Shown in pieces: positions 16,713 to 25,629 of a stretch of 64,000 nucleotides of DNA; position 1 is the first letter of the stretch, and each line of letters starts with the position of its first letter. The DNA is taken from contig CAAEQN010000114.1 in NCBI GenBank assembly GCA_900758165.1, positions 10,972 through 74,971 of the forward strand. Direction: 5' to 3'. Under the pieces are notes generated by a model that worked only from the letters and a program-made list of their open reading frames with translations, was not told the DNA's origin and ran no database searches. Made by a program: the position numbers and the translations under genes. The stretch comes from Clostridia bacterium (GTDB lineage Bacteria; Bacillota; Clostridia; TANB77; CAG-508).

Positions 16713-17655
16713 TTACTGCAGGTAATACTTCATATACAATTTTGAAGAAATGAAAATCTTCTAGTTCATTAAATTCTAAACAAGAAAGATATACATCTAA
16801 TTCATTTAAGTTTTTACATGCTGTTATAATTGCAGGGTGCAAATTATAATTTGTAAGCAATTCGGTTGCTAAACCTAAAGCCTCTTTTTTAGTTCCATGC
16901 TCCTTATTTATTACTAACTTATATGCTTCTTTAAACCTAGAAACAGCTGAAAGTTGGTAGTTTTTTAAAGGAATTGTATATTTAGATAATATAACATCTG
17001 ATAAAGATGTATATTTATCTGGTTCATTACGTAAAATCTTTTTTAATTCGGAAATTTTGTAAGGCAATGTTACTAAACCAGTAACTTCCGAAATAATTAA
17101 GGTGTTTTCAACTAAAGAAACAGAATCTTTAGTTTTTTTAGAAGATGATTTTTTTGTGTTAACATCTTTATTTTTGTCAATTAGAGAATCTGCTAAACTT
17201 TCTACATTTTCCATATTATCTATAGAGATATATTCGGAAATATCAATTGTTGACATTGAGTGAATAAATTTCTCTATTTCAGAAGTATTTTTAAAAATTT
17301 CTGTAGTAGATGCTACAAACTTTTTATTGTATTGAGTTATCTTACTAACAGTTGTACTATATTCAATAGAGGGACAATTAAATTTTATATTATCTAATAT
17401 ATCTAACAAATTATTATATAAAGAAATATTTGAATTTACTTTAGATAAATAGTAACTTGCATCAGATATAAATTTATTTATTGCATCAGAAAAAATAGAA
17501 TCAACTTCTACATTACCAATAAAGCTCTTTAAAAAAGTTAAAATTTGCTTACTAAATGTTTTTTGCGAATTTAAAGAAGCATTTATTGAAGTTATTTCTA
17601 TATTTATTAATTTTGTTACATTAGTTTTATTTGTTTTTGAATTTAATTTAATCAT
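16669..17655 (-). CDS. Unknown 328-aa protein between two SipW operons
   Basis: Not recognised. No signal peptide or membrane segment. The N-terminal half (about 1-150) is Ser/Asn/Ile-rich and helical. A Lys/Ser linker (about 165-180, SSSKKTKDS) leads into a better-structured C-terminal half (about 185-325). Landmarks there are LPYKISELKKILRNEPDKY, SRFKEAYKLV, and LLTNYNLHPAIITACKNL followed by ELDVYLSCLEFNELEDF. That half looks like a helical repeat domain. GGAGGAAAC precedes the ATG. It is transcribed against both flanking operons, so it has its own promoter. Position between two signal-peptidase clusters hints at a role in the surface system, but this is only context. Confidence 0.75.
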   Translation of the reverse strand: MIKLNSKTNKTNVTKLINIEITSINASLNSQKTFSKQILTFLKSFIGNVEVDSIFSDAINKFISDASYYLSKVNSNISLYNNLLDILDNIKFNCPSIEYSTTVSKITQYNKKFVASTTEIFKNTSEIEKFIHSMSTIDISEYISIDNMENVESLADSLIDKNKDVNTKKSSSKKTKDSVSLVENTLIISEVTGLVTLPYKISELKKILRNEPDKYTSLSDVILSKYTIPLKNYQLSAVSRFKEAYKLVINKEHGTKKEALGLATELLTNYNLHPAIITACKNLNELDVYLSCLEFNELEDFHFFKIVYEVLPAVIKKSKNKDIMSSVE

Positions 17656-17885
17656 TTGTTTCCTCCAAATAATATTATAAACATATTTGAAAAAAATATC
17701 AATAAAAATTTATATAAATTGTAAATTTTAAATAAAATATATAATTAATTATATATTTGGGAATAATTATAAAAAGTATTTAAGAAACAAGAGAACATAA
17801 AGATAAATAAAAACACTAAATACATCATAAAATTTTTATAAATATATATAAGTGAAAAAATATATACTAAAAATATCAAAAAATA

Positions 17886-17914
17886 TTGAAAAAAAATAAA
17901 CTGTATGATATATT
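17886..17914 (+). promoter_or_regulatory. Promoter of the SipW/AAA+ operon
   Basis: TTGAAA, 17-base spacer, TATATT; predicted start of transcription about 50 bases before the first gene. Confidence 0.5.
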
Positions 17915-17938
17915 TATAAAAAATAATACAGTTTTTTT
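17898..17938 (+). promoter_or_regulatory. Inverted repeat straddling the -10 (operator or leader hairpin)
   Basis: AAACTGTAT (17898-17906) and ATACAGTTT (17926-17934), separated by 19 bases, flank the -10 and start region, with T-rich sequence after. It could be an operator for a dimeric repressor. Since the left arm lies upstream of the likely start, a terminator role is less likely unless transcription comes from further upstream. Confidence 0.45.
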
Positions 17939-17971
17939 GTCGATAAAACAAATTGACATTAGGAGGAAAAA

Positions 17972-18508
17972 ATGAAAAGAGTAATTGGAAATATACTCAT
18001 AACAATTTATGCAGTAATAGCAGTTTTTACAACAGTATGCTTATTATCTTATAATGAGTACAAAATAAGTGAATTTGGGGATAATTCAATAATTTTAGTT
18101 ACAAATGAAGAATTGGAACCAGATTTTCATAAAGGGGATTTAGTAATAGTAAATTCTAAAAACAAGAATAAGACTAATATAGGAGAAAAAGTATTCTTCT
18201 ATAATTCTCATGACAAAAAAGTAGATGTATCAGTAGCAAAAGTAACAAACAAACAAGTAATAACATCAACAGAAACAACATTTACATTAGAAGGAGATTA
18301 TGACATTTCAAGTCAATATGTTATAGGACAAGCAAATGGAGTTAAAGTTATATCAAAAGTTGGAGGAGTATTAAGTGTTATAGAATCTAAATGGGGATTT
18401 TTATTCTTAATAGTATTCCCTTCATTAATAGCATTTATATATGAGATAACAGTCGTCTTTAGTGAAATAAAAGAAAGCAAAAAAGAAGACAAAAAAGATT
18501 CAAAATAA
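17972..18508 (+). CDS. Degenerate SipW-type signal peptidase paralogue, first gene of the SipW/AAA+ operon
   Basis: 178-aa protein with N-terminal membrane segment (about 5-27) and C-terminal segment (about 143-163) flanking a peptidase-like domain. The active-site block reads LVTNEELEPDFHKGDLVIV. Compared with active paralogues (GSMEP), Glu47 replaces the nucleophilic Ser. The His block is DVSVAKVTN, with Val88 for His. LEGDYD keeps the acidic residue (Asp109). It is thus a second inactive-looking peptidase. AGGAGG is well placed, and the gene heads an operon that also encodes two active SipW-type enzymes (19210, 25021). An assembly or substrate-guiding role is inferred. Confidence 0.8.
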   Translation: MKRVIGNILITIYAVIAVFTTVCLLSYNEYKISEFGDNSIILVTNEELEPDFHKGDLVIVNSKNKNKTNIGEKVFFYNSHDKKVDVSVAKVTNKQVITSTETTFTLEGDYDISSQYVIGQANGVKVISKVGGVLSVIESKWGFLFLIVFPSLIAFIYEITVVFSEIKESKKEDKKDSK

Positions 18509-18518
18509 GGTAATATAA

Positions 18519-19172
18519 ATGAATAAAAAAATAATAAAAAAAATCCTAATTATAGCAATATTATTTATGATTTTATTAATGGCATATAAATTAATTAATA
18601 CGTATGCCGTTTTTTATAGTGAAGCACAAGCAAAAGTTAAGCAAGAAAATGCAACCTGGACTATATATGTTAATAATACAAATATATCTTCACAAAATAG
18701 TAATCAATTTAATGTAGATACATTTGAAATAGAAGACAATACACATGTAGCTCCAGGTAAAATTGCACCAAATACTAAAGGAAAATTTTATATAGTAATA
18801 GACCCAAAGGAAACTGATGTATCTGTAAAATATGATATTAAATTAGATAAATCTCAATTAATCAACGACAAAATAGAAATAAGTTCAATTGCAATAGACG
18901 GAGAAAACACATTAATAAAAACAGGAGAAGATACTTACACAGGAGTTATTATGCTAGACTCAATAAAGCAAGGTAGAGTGGACAAAATAAAGGTTACATT
19001 AGAGTGGGAAAACGATGAATCAAATAATGAAAACGACACTAAAATCGGAAGATATGTAAATTATAAAATGAAAATTCCAATTGAAGTTAAAGCTACTCAA
19101 TATTTGGGAGAAAAGATAGAAGAATATATACCAAATGAAAATACAAATACACAAACAAATACAAATGAATAA
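18519..19172 (+). CDS. TasA/camelysin-like secreted protein
   Basis: 217 aa. A basic N-terminus and hydrophobic segment (about 7-24) are followed by a TYAVFYSEAQAK-type SipW cleavage region near 28-38. The mature part is beta-rich, with IAPNTKGKFYIVID (about 84-97), TDVSVKYDIKLD (about 100-111) and KVTLEWENDE near 168. This order closely matches the minus-strand protein at 26308, so the two are paralogues. TasA-type proteins form extracellular fibres or matrix after SipW processing. It starts 10 bases after the degenerate peptidase and is followed 37 bases later by an active SipW. The tail ends in an NTQTNTNE low-complexity stretch. Confidence 0.75.
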   Translation: MNKKIIKKILIIAILFMILLMAYKLINTYAVFYSEAQAKVKQENATWTIYVNNTNISSQNSNQFNVDTFEIEDNTHVAPGKIAPNTKGKFYIVIDPKETDVSVKYDIKLDKSQLINDKIEISSIAIDGENTLIKTGEDTYTGVIMLDSIKQGRVDKIKVTLEWENDESNNENDTKIGRYVNYKMKIPIEVKATQYLGEKIEEYIPNENTNTQTNTNE

Positions 19173-19209
19173 TTGAAAAAATGTCCAATTAGGAGAAATT
19201 TATAAATAA

Positions 19210-19734
19210 ATGAAAGCTGTAAAGAAAATATTAGAAATAATATTAAATGTTATTATTATACTTATATCTATAATGATAATTATTGTAATAATATATGCAA
19301 TACAAACCAAAGTATTAAAGAAAAATGGTGCAACCATATTTGGATATACAGCGTTTGAAGTTGCAACAGGAAGTATGGCTGGAACTATTGAAATTGGGGA
19401 CGTTGTAATAGTTAAATCAACCAAAGATATTAAAGCAAATGATATAATTGTTTATAAAGAAAATAATAATTTTATAACTCATAGAGCTTTGGAAATAAAC
19501 GAAGATGAAATTATAACAAAGGGAGATGCAAATAATACTACTGACCAGCCAATAGATAAAGAGCAAGTATTTGGCAAAGTTATAAAAATAATACCAAATG
19601 TAGCTATATGGAAAAAAGTACTAACAACACCTTCTGTACTAATATCTGTAGTAATAACTATTGTCTTATTTGGAATAGCTATTTGTTATAATACATCAGA
19701 CAATAAGCAAGAAAAAATTACAAAGGAGAAATAA
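19210..19734 (+). CDS. SipW-type signal peptidase I, catalytically intact
   Basis: 174 aa with an N-terminal membrane segment (about 8-31) and a C-terminal one (about 140-160). The catalytic block FEVATGSMAGTIEIGD has Ser55; usual SMEPT is SMAGT here, a change next to but not at the nucleophile. FITHRALEI carries His91 and TKGDANN carries Asp106. It is expected to cleave signal peptides of the adjacent TasA-like proteins (18519, 19737, 20326). The ribosome site is AGGAGA about 14 bases from the ATG, a long spacing. It ends two bases before the next gene. Confidence 0.9.
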   Translation: MKAVKKILEIILNVIIILISIMIIIVIIYAIQTKVLKKNGATIFGYTAFEVATGSMAGTIEIGDVVIVKSTKDIKANDIIVYKENNNFITHRALEINEDEIITKGDANNTTDQPIDKEQVFGKVIKIIPNVAIWKKVLTTPSVLISVVITIVLFGIAICYNTSDNKQEKITKEK

Positions 19735-19736
19735 AA

Positions 19737-20309
19737 GTGCAAAACAAAAAAATAGCAAAAAAAATAATAAAAATATTAATACTTTTATTAATTTTAATCC
19801 TTTTAGTAAAATTAATATCTTTTACTTTATCTAAATATGAAAGCAATGCTACTTCAAACACAGATATACAAGTAGCTTTTTATATAATAAAAGAAGATTA
19901 CCAATCAATGAATGTAAATTTAGATTCTTTGTTTCCAAGAGAGGAACCCTATGTGTATACTTTTTCTATATCAAACAATGATGGAACAAAAATGTGTGAG
20001 ACTGATATGGAATATGATTTAACAATTAGGACAACTACAAATTTACCAATAGATTATGAACTATATATGAATGAAGATTATAAAGATTCTAAAGCGAAAA
20101 GTATAATAAAAACTAATGATATTTCACAAGATGAATATAACACATATTTTAGAACTATAACAACTGATACACAAACTTTTACACATATTCAAGAAAAAAC
20201 AAATGTATATCAATTAGTATTATATTTTCCACAAAAATATAATACCTTAAATTATCAAGACATAATCGAAGCAATAGAAATAGACGTAAAATCTAAACAA
20301 GTAATATAA
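19737..20309 (+). CDS. Putative SipW-dependent secreted protein
   Basis: 190 aa, GTG start with AAAGGAG seven bases upstream. A Lys-rich N-terminus and hydrophobic helix (about 10-29) lead to FTLSKYESNATSN, the kind of junction seen in SipW cargo. The mature domain is beta-rich with one Cys (KMCETD). It is two bases behind the active SipW gene and 16 bases before the next cargo-like gene, so it is very probably its substrate. The sequence diverges from the 18519/26308 pair and I place it in the TasA-like group by architecture and context rather than by motif. Confidence 0.65.
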   Translation: MQNKKIAKKIIKILILLLILILLVKLISFTLSKYESNATSNTDIQVAFYIIKEDYQSMNVNLDSLFPREEPYVYTFSISNNDGTKMCETDMEYDLTIRTTTNLPIDYELYMNEDYKDSKAKSIIKTNDISQDEYNTYFRTITTDTQTFTHIQEKTNVYQLVLYFPQKYNTLNYQDIIEAIEIDVKSKQVI

Positions 20310-20325
20310 AAAGAAGGGAAGATAT

Positions 20326-21255
20326 ATGCAGAGATTAAAATTAAAAGACATTCAAAAAAAACCACAGATACTAATTATATTAGTTTTAATTTTATGCTTT
20401 ACAACATTAAGTGTAACATTTGGAAGATACGTTTTAAATGAAATAAATAATTTTTTTGTTAGAACTAAAGAATTTTACTTTTATAGTGATAAATTAAAAA
20501 ATCCATCAACTTTTTATCAAATCGACAATTGGTCTGGAGTTGACCCTTATACAATAACAATTAATATGAATAGTATGGAAAATAATTTAAAAAAATCAAG
20601 CTATGATATAAGTTATAATATAGAATACACTTGTTCATCAAATGCAACATGCCAATTAAGTAAAACAGATGGAATTATTCCTTCTGATACAAATCAAGAC
20701 TCTTTTAATTTAGTTATTACTCCAAATACTGGATTAAACACAGGAGATAAAGTAATTGTTAAAATAACAACAAATTCAACATCACATTATAAAAAAGAAT
20801 TAGAAGCTACCTTTGTGCTTGTTGTGGGAAAAGAACATGTAGCGTATGAAATTGTAGACTCAAAATCAAGTGCATACTTTGACCTAAATATAACAAATAC
20901 ATTATCATATTATAAAGTTGAAACTGATTTTGGATCATATAAAGCAGGAGATAAAATAGATGTAGATACATATTTAACACTATCAGAAGAAGATAAAAAC
21001 AAATGTTATTCCGCATTAATAACTCTTAAATTTAATCCAAAGGAAATATTGCTAGATATGACTAATACAAATTACCTAAATGCTACCGAAACTACAACTA
21101 CAAACATAAATGGAAGCAATTATATAAATGGAATGACATTTAAAGTAGAACCAATATCAAGTGCAGTAGTTAGATTTTATAAGCTTGATGTAACAAAAGA
21201 CTATACTTATCCAATAAAAAATTCTACATCAATAGTAACAGTTAATACAAGATAA
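20326..21255 (+). CDS. Putative SipW-dependent secreted two-domain protein
   Basis: 309 aa. The signal region (about 15-38) reads ILVLILCFTTLSVTFGRYV, resembling camelysin/TasA signal peptides. About residues 55-165 look like one beta domain with a Cys pair (TCSSNATCQ) that could form a short disulfide loop. About 170-300 resemble a second beta-sandwich, with DFGSYKAGDKIDVDTYLTL and an Asn/Thr-rich TTTTNINGS. Part of the same operon (16-base gap upstream, 23 downstream). Likely an extracellular structural or adhesive component; function not recognised. Confidence 0.65.
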   Translation: MQRLKLKDIQKKPQILIILVLILCFTTLSVTFGRYVLNEINNFFVRTKEFYFYSDKLKNPSTFYQIDNWSGVDPYTITINMNSMENNLKKSSYDISYNIEYTCSSNATCQLSKTDGIIPSDTNQDSFNLVITPNTGLNTGDKVIVKITTNSTSHYKKELEATFVLVVGKEHVAYEIVDSKSSAYFDLNITNTLSYYKVETDFGSYKAGDKIDVDTYLTLSEEDKNKCYSALITLKFNPKEILLDMTNTNYLNATETTTTNINGSNYINGMTFKVEPISSAVVRFYKLDVTKDYTYPIKNSTSIVTVNTR

Positions 21256-21278
21256 AATTAGAAAGGAAAATATCTTAT

Positions 21279-22277
21279 ATGTCAAATAATGTAATGCAAG
21301 AATATATAAAAATAACTCAAGAAGAAATAATTTCTTATATTAAGCTAATATTTGAAGAACAATATAATAAGAAAATTGCTTTTAGATATATGGACGCATA
21401 TATGAATGTTAGATTTTATGATTTTTATCCAAAAGATGATAATTTAACATTTAGGAAAAATTTCTTAAATGCTCTAAAAGATGAAGAAGAGAGGATATTA
21501 AAAGAATTTCCGGAGAAGAAAAGTTTAATAGAAAATATGGGACTATTTTATTATTATATATTATATTTTGATAAAATATCATATAAAACAGATATTGAAG
21601 AAACCATAAATAAATTATACAAAATTAGAAAAAAATTATTACAAAAGGATGATATAGAATTTAAGAAAAATTTTTATAAAACATTTAAGACATATTTCAC
21701 CCAGAAAGAGAAATTTTTAGAAAAATATAAGACGGACGACTTTTATTTAAAAATAACATATTACGAAGGTGTAAGTAGCACTTATAGAGTAAATTTAAAT
21801 TATAATATAAAATTTCCAATGATTTATAGCAATCAAGCCATTGATAATGTATTTAACTCTGGCATGGTCCAAGAAGATAAACTGTTCGTAGAGTACAATT
21901 TAATAGCAGTAGAAGTAATATCGGATATATTAAAAGGAAACTTTAAAAAGCAATATATAATAGAATTTACAACTACACTACTAGAGAAAAGTAGAAAATT
22001 AAATAGTTTGTTAAACATAATAAATAATGCAGCTGTTCAAGATAAAGTAAATTTAAAAATTACATACAAAGAATTTTTGGAAAATAAGGAAATTATATAT
22101 GAGTTGATGAGAAACGGGTTTAGATTTGCAGTTGTATTAGACAATTCTTTTAAACCACAATATTCAAACTTTGAAAAACTAAAAACTTTTAATTATACAA
22201 TAGCCAATAAAGATTTAAAATATTATGAAAAAGTTATAGCAAATGAATCAATTATAAAAAATTTAATAAAAATATAA
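21279..22277 (+). CDS. Unknown 332-aa protein of the AAA+ module
   Basis: Not recognised. No signal peptide or membrane segment, so cytoplasmic, in contrast to the genes before it. The N-terminal half (about 1-150) is charged and helical (KDEEERILKEFPEKK). The C-terminal half (about 160-330) alternates strands and helices and ends with NLKITYKEFLENKEIIYELM and RFAVVLDNSF, giving a Rossmann- or EAL-like feel but without catalytic motifs I can name. It lies 39 bases upstream of the McrB-like ATPase on the same transcript, so it is probably an adaptor or target-recognition partner of that ATPase. Confidence 0.7.
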   Translation: MSNNVMQEYIKITQEEIISYIKLIFEEQYNKKIAFRYMDAYMNVRFYDFYPKDDNLTFRKNFLNALKDEEERILKEFPEKKSLIENMGLFYYYILYFDKISYKTDIEETINKLYKIRKKLLQKDDIEFKKNFYKTFKTYFTQKEKFLEKYKTDDFYLKITYYEGVSSTYRVNLNYNIKFPMIYSNQAIDNVFNSGMVQEDKLFVEYNLIAVEVISDILKGNFKKQYIIEFTTTLLEKSRKLNSLLNIINNAAVQDKVNLKITYKEFLENKEIIYELMRNGFRFAVVLDNSFKPQYSNFEKLKTFNYTIANKDLKYYEKVIANESIIKNLIKI

Positions 22278-22316
22278 AAAATAATTTACTGCCTTGCGAA
22301 AGGAATGAAATAAAAT

Positions 22317-23843
22317 ATGGAAACTTTTACAAAATTTTTATATGAATTTTTAGGCCAGTTTTTTTCTGGAGTAGGAATGATGTTTAGTGGAATATGGAAA
22401 GGCCTACAAAGAGCGGTCGATATAAAATCATATACAGGAATAATAGATAATTACAAAAACGATTTTTCAATGCCAGAGTGGGCTTTGGTAGTAATTGCTA
22501 TAGGACTATTATTACTTATATTTGTGCTAATAGGACTTTTAATATTTTTTACAATAAGAAAATATGGAAAAATAAGAAAAAAAGCAGTAGATCAAGATGC
22601 TTTACTACAAGAAGTTGCTTCACTAAATGGACAAGTAGCCAGACTTGTAAAGGAAAAAGAAGATATATTAGCAATGAAAGTATCTCAATTGGGTCTAAAG
22701 CCTAATGAAAGTCCAGAGATAGAGCAAAATCAAGAGGAAAAAGAAGAAGATCCAAGTGGACCAGATACAAGGTTTGCAAAACTTACTGCTATAGACAGAG
22801 AATTTGAAAACTACAAAGTAAAAAATTATGGAAATACATTTACTCTTCCAGAATTATGCGATCATTTTAGAAATTTTGCAGCATCTAGATTGCACTTATA
22901 TTATACAATAGATATGATGAGGCTTTTTATTTCAGCTCTAGCCTCAACAAAGCTAGTTATTTTACAAGGTATATCTGGAACAGGTAAAACATCACTTGCT
23001 TACGCATGGGGAAAATTTTTAAAACATGATTCGTGTGTGGCATCAGTACAGCCATCTTGGAGAGATAGAACAGAATTATTCGGCTATTTCAACGAATTTA
23101 CAAAAAAGTTTAATGAAACCGAAGTACTAAAAGAAATGTATTTAGCAGGATATACAGATGACGTTTATACAGTAATACTGGACGAGATGAACATTGCACG
23201 TGTTGAATATTATTTTGCAGAAATGTTATCTATTTTGGAAATGCCAAATAAAGATGAATGGATTATAGAATTAGTGCCAAGTAGTTGGAAAACAGATCCT
23301 AAAAAACTAATAGAAGGAAAATTACGAATACCATCAAACATGTGGTATATAGGAACAATCAATAATGATGACTCTACTTTTATGGTTACAGATAAGGTTT
23401 ACGATAGAGCTATGCCAATAGATATAAATGATAAAGGAAAAGTATTTGAACCAGTAGACATGCCGGCTATGGATATAAATTATACATATTTAGATAAATT
23501 ATTTTCAACAGCTATGCAAGAAAATCAAGTTTCAGCAGACACTTTAGCAAAAATAGAATTAATGGATGATTATACAATAAAACATTTTCGTATAGCTTTT
23601 GGTAACCGTATTGTTGCTCACATGAAAAAATTCGTTCCAGTATATGTTGCTTGTGGAGGAGATGAGATAGCTGGGGTAGACTATTTCATGGCAAAAAAAG
23701 TATTAAGAAAATTTGAACAATTAAACATTTCATATATAAGAGATGAAATTACACCATATATAGACTTTTTAGACAAGACATTTGGAAAAGGCAAAATGAA
23801 AGAATGTGTAGAATACATGACTAGATTAAAGAAACTAACATAG
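22317..23843 (+). CDS. Membrane-tethered McrB-like AAA+ ATPase
   Basis: 508 aa. The N-terminal 50 residues contain an amphipathic stretch. A strong membrane segment spans 56-80, then a coiled coil (about 90-120) and an acidic linker (130-150). The AAA+ core follows: Walker A GISGTGKTS (218-226, Lys224), SWRDRTELFGYFNE (about 247-260), Walker B VILDEMNIARVEYYFAEML with Asp289-Glu290. A sensor-1-like GTINNDDSTFMVTDKVYDRA lies near 345-365. This order is that of the McrB/MoxR branch (AAA_5). McrB proper is a cytoplasmic GTP-driven translocase for a nuclease; a membrane anchor is not expected there. It sits between cargo-like genes and the nuclease-less DUF2357-like gene, 14 bases apart. Confidence 0.85.
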   Translation: METFTKFLYEFLGQFFSGVGMMFSGIWKGLQRAVDIKSYTGIIDNYKNDFSMPEWALVVIAIGLLLLIFVLIGLLIFFTIRKYGKIRKKAVDQDALLQEVASLNGQVARLVKEKEDILAMKVSQLGLKPNESPEIEQNQEEKEEDPSGPDTRFAKLTAIDREFENYKVKNYGNTFTLPELCDHFRNFAASRLHLYYTIDMMRLFISALASTKLVILQGISGTGKTSLAYAWGKFLKHDSCVASVQPSWRDRTELFGYFNEFTKKFNETEVLKEMYLAGYTDDVYTVILDEMNIARVEYYFAEMLSILEMPNKDEWIIELVPSSWKTDPKKLIEGKLRIPSNMWYIGTINNDDSTFMVTDKVYDRAMPIDINDKGKVFEPVDMPAMDINYTYLDKLFSTAMQENQVSADTLAKIELMDDYTIKHFRIAFGNRIVAHMKKFVPVYVACGGDEIAGVDYFMAKKVLRKFEQLNISYIRDEITPYIDFLDKTFGKGKMKECVEYMTRLKKLT

Positions 23844-23857
23844 AGTTAGGAGGTAAC

Positions 23858-24991
23858 ATGGAAAATTCAATAGTAGATATATATCAAAATGCAAGTCGAA
23901 AAAAAAGTGAGAAATTTAAAGAACATATAAATTCAAATCTACATGTTCAAACAGATATTGAAAATGTAGTAAGAGATACAGATTGGATAGATATAATGGA
24001 AGATACTATTCCATATATAGACAATATTTTTCGTGCACCAAACAGATTTATAATTAATGAAGAAGAAGTAGTAAAAATAGAACGTGCTAGAAAAATAACA
24101 GTTGAAAGTATAAAAAATCTAGCCAAAAATACAAGCTTTATACAAGAAGTAGATAAAAAAACTGGTGATGTTAAACCATCTAAAATTTTAAACATAGACA
24201 AAGAAGAAAGTTATGACACTTATGAAAATAGACTTATTTATACACTTATACAAAATATGAAATTCTTCTTAAGTATGAAGAAGAAGTCATTGGAGCAAGT
24301 ACAAAATGCAGGAAATAAAAATAATAAAAAAATAGAATATACAGGAAGCTCAAAAATATCAAATGAAAAAATAGATATAAATATGTCTTTAAATACACAA
24401 ATGTGTGCAGAAAAGAAAAATAAAGATAAAGAAGAAGAACCAGACGAATTATTATTAAGAATATCAAATTTAGAGACTAGAATATCAGACTTGACAAATA
24501 GTGAAGTATATAAAGTAATAGATAAGAAACATATTGCACTTGTGAGGGAACCAATAAAAAAGACAAATGTTGTTTTAAAAAATGTAAATTTTCAATATGC
24601 TATGAAATTATGGACATATTTAAGAGACAACATAGAAGATAGAACAAAAAGTAGCAAAGAAAAGAAGAATTATGAAGATAAAGGAAATTTAAAAAATTTA
24701 ATGGATGAATCATTCTTCTTAAATTATTTAATAGTAAGTACTTTAAATAAAAGCAAGGATAAAGAAAACATAGAACAAACTCAAGAAAAACAAAAAGAGA
24801 TGCAAGAAATAGTAATAAGTAAAATGTTAGAAAAAGTAATGTCTATGAATAATGAATTATCTGAAAAGCAATTAGAAGATGTTATAAAGGAAAAATACGC
24901 TATAATTAAATATAGAAATCAAGCTAACATACAAGAAATACAAAAAATATTTAATAAACATATTGATAAATATTTAGAAAAAATAAGTTAA
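23858..24991 (+). CDS. McrC/DUF2357-like protein without a nuclease domain
   Basis: 377 aa, soluble, with a textbook AGGAGGTAAC ribosome site. Landmarks resemble the DUF2357 partner of McrB-type ATPases: an N-terminal DTIPYIDNIFRAPNRFI, then ESYDTYENRLIYTLIQNM near 110-127, ISNLETRISDL near 200, and IKKTNVVLKNVNFQYAMKLW near 230-250. The C-terminal part (about 290-377) is a charged coiled coil. I see no PD-(D/E)xK nuclease signature. It is translated right after the ATPase and is its obvious partner, probably forming a non-cutting AAA+ machine. Alternative: an unrelated family with chance similarity in the ENRL block. Confidence 0.65.
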   Translation: MENSIVDIYQNASRKKSEKFKEHINSNLHVQTDIENVVRDTDWIDIMEDTIPYIDNIFRAPNRFIINEEEVVKIERARKITVESIKNLAKNTSFIQEVDKKTGDVKPSKILNIDKEESYDTYENRLIYTLIQNMKFFLSMKKKSLEQVQNAGNKNNKKIEYTGSSKISNEKIDINMSLNTQMCAEKKNKDKEEEPDELLLRISNLETRISDLTNSEVYKVIDKKHIALVREPIKKTNVVLKNVNFQYAMKLWTYLRDNIEDRTKSSKEKKNYEDKGNLKNLMDESFFLNYLIVSTLNKSKDKENIEQTQEKQKEMQEIVISKMLEKVMSMNNELSEKQLEDVIKEKYAIIKYRNQANIQEIQKIFNKHIDKYLEKIS

Positions 24992-25020
24992 TTACAAAAT
25001 ACTTAAAAGGAGAAAAAACG

Positions 25021-25629
25021 TTGAAAAAATTATTAGAAAATAAAGCTTTAAAGATTATAGGAAATATTTTATATTATCTGCTAGTTATATTAGTTGTAAT
25101 GATATTAGCTGTTGTACTTTTACAAAGAGTAACTAACAACAATATAAGTTTAGCTGGAATAAGAGTTTTTAATATTGTAACAGAAAGCATGGTACCAAAG
25201 TATCAAGTTGGAGATATATTAATATCAAAGACAATAGAGCCAGATAAAATAAAAGAAGGCGACGATTTAGTATATCTAGGTAAAGAAGATTCTTTTAAAG
25301 ATAAAATTGTAACACACCAAGTAATTAAAATAGAAAACGAAAATGGAGAATATAAATTCCATACAAAAGGAATTGCAAATCCAGAAGAAGATCCAGTAGT
25401 ATCTGAAAGCCAAATATATGGAATTATAATATATAAAACTCATGTATTGAGCTTTATAAGCAAAATAATAAATAATTTATATGGATTCTATTTCTTAATA
25501 TTTGTGCCACTTACAATTTTAATAATTGTAAAAGTAATTAAATTACATAGAGAATATAAAGAAGAAAAAGATGCTAAAGAGGAAAATGAGAAAGAAGATA
25601 GAGAGGATAATAGTGGAAAAGAAGAATAG
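25021..25629 (+). CDS. SipW-type signal peptidase I, catalytically intact
   Basis: 202 aa, TTG start with AAAAGGAG well spaced. Membrane segments lie at about 13-35 and 155-172. Catalytic block: FNIVTESMVPKYQVGD with Ser56; KIVTHQVIKI with His99. The third landmark is TKGIANPEEDP, with Ile where other SipW proteins have Asp, so the acid may come from the nearby EED. The C-terminal tail is highly charged (KEEKDAKEENEKEDRED). Next gene overlaps its 3' end by 17 bases and encodes a cargo-type protein, giving a peptidase-substrate pair at the end of the operon. Confidence 0.88.
   Translation: MKKLLENKALKIIGNILYYLLVILVVMILAVVLLQRVTNNNISLAGIRVFNIVTESMVPKYQVGDILISKTIEPDKIKEGDDLVYLGKEDSFKDKIVTHQVIKIENENGEYKFHTKGIANPEEDPVVSESQIYGIIIYKTHVLSFISKIINNLYGFYFLIFVPLTILIIVKVIKLHREYKEEKDAKEENEKEDREDNSGKEE

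Larger units (their letters stand above)
17656..17971. other. Intergenic region between divergent genes
   Basis: 316 bases of almost pure A+T. It holds the ribosome site and presumably the promoter of the minus-strand gene at its left end, and the promoter plus inverted repeat of the SipW operon at its right end. I see no RNA gene or ORF with a ribosome site between them. Confidence 0.6.

Noticed and set aside
22478..22705. 75-aa plus-strand ORF inside the AAA+ gene
   Set aside because: Out-of-frame shadow of the ATPase coiled-coil region with no ribosome site.
22317..24991. Type IV McrBC restriction system
   Set aside because: The ATPase is membrane-anchored and the partner has no visible nuclease motif; neighbours are secreted-protein genes rather than defence genes.
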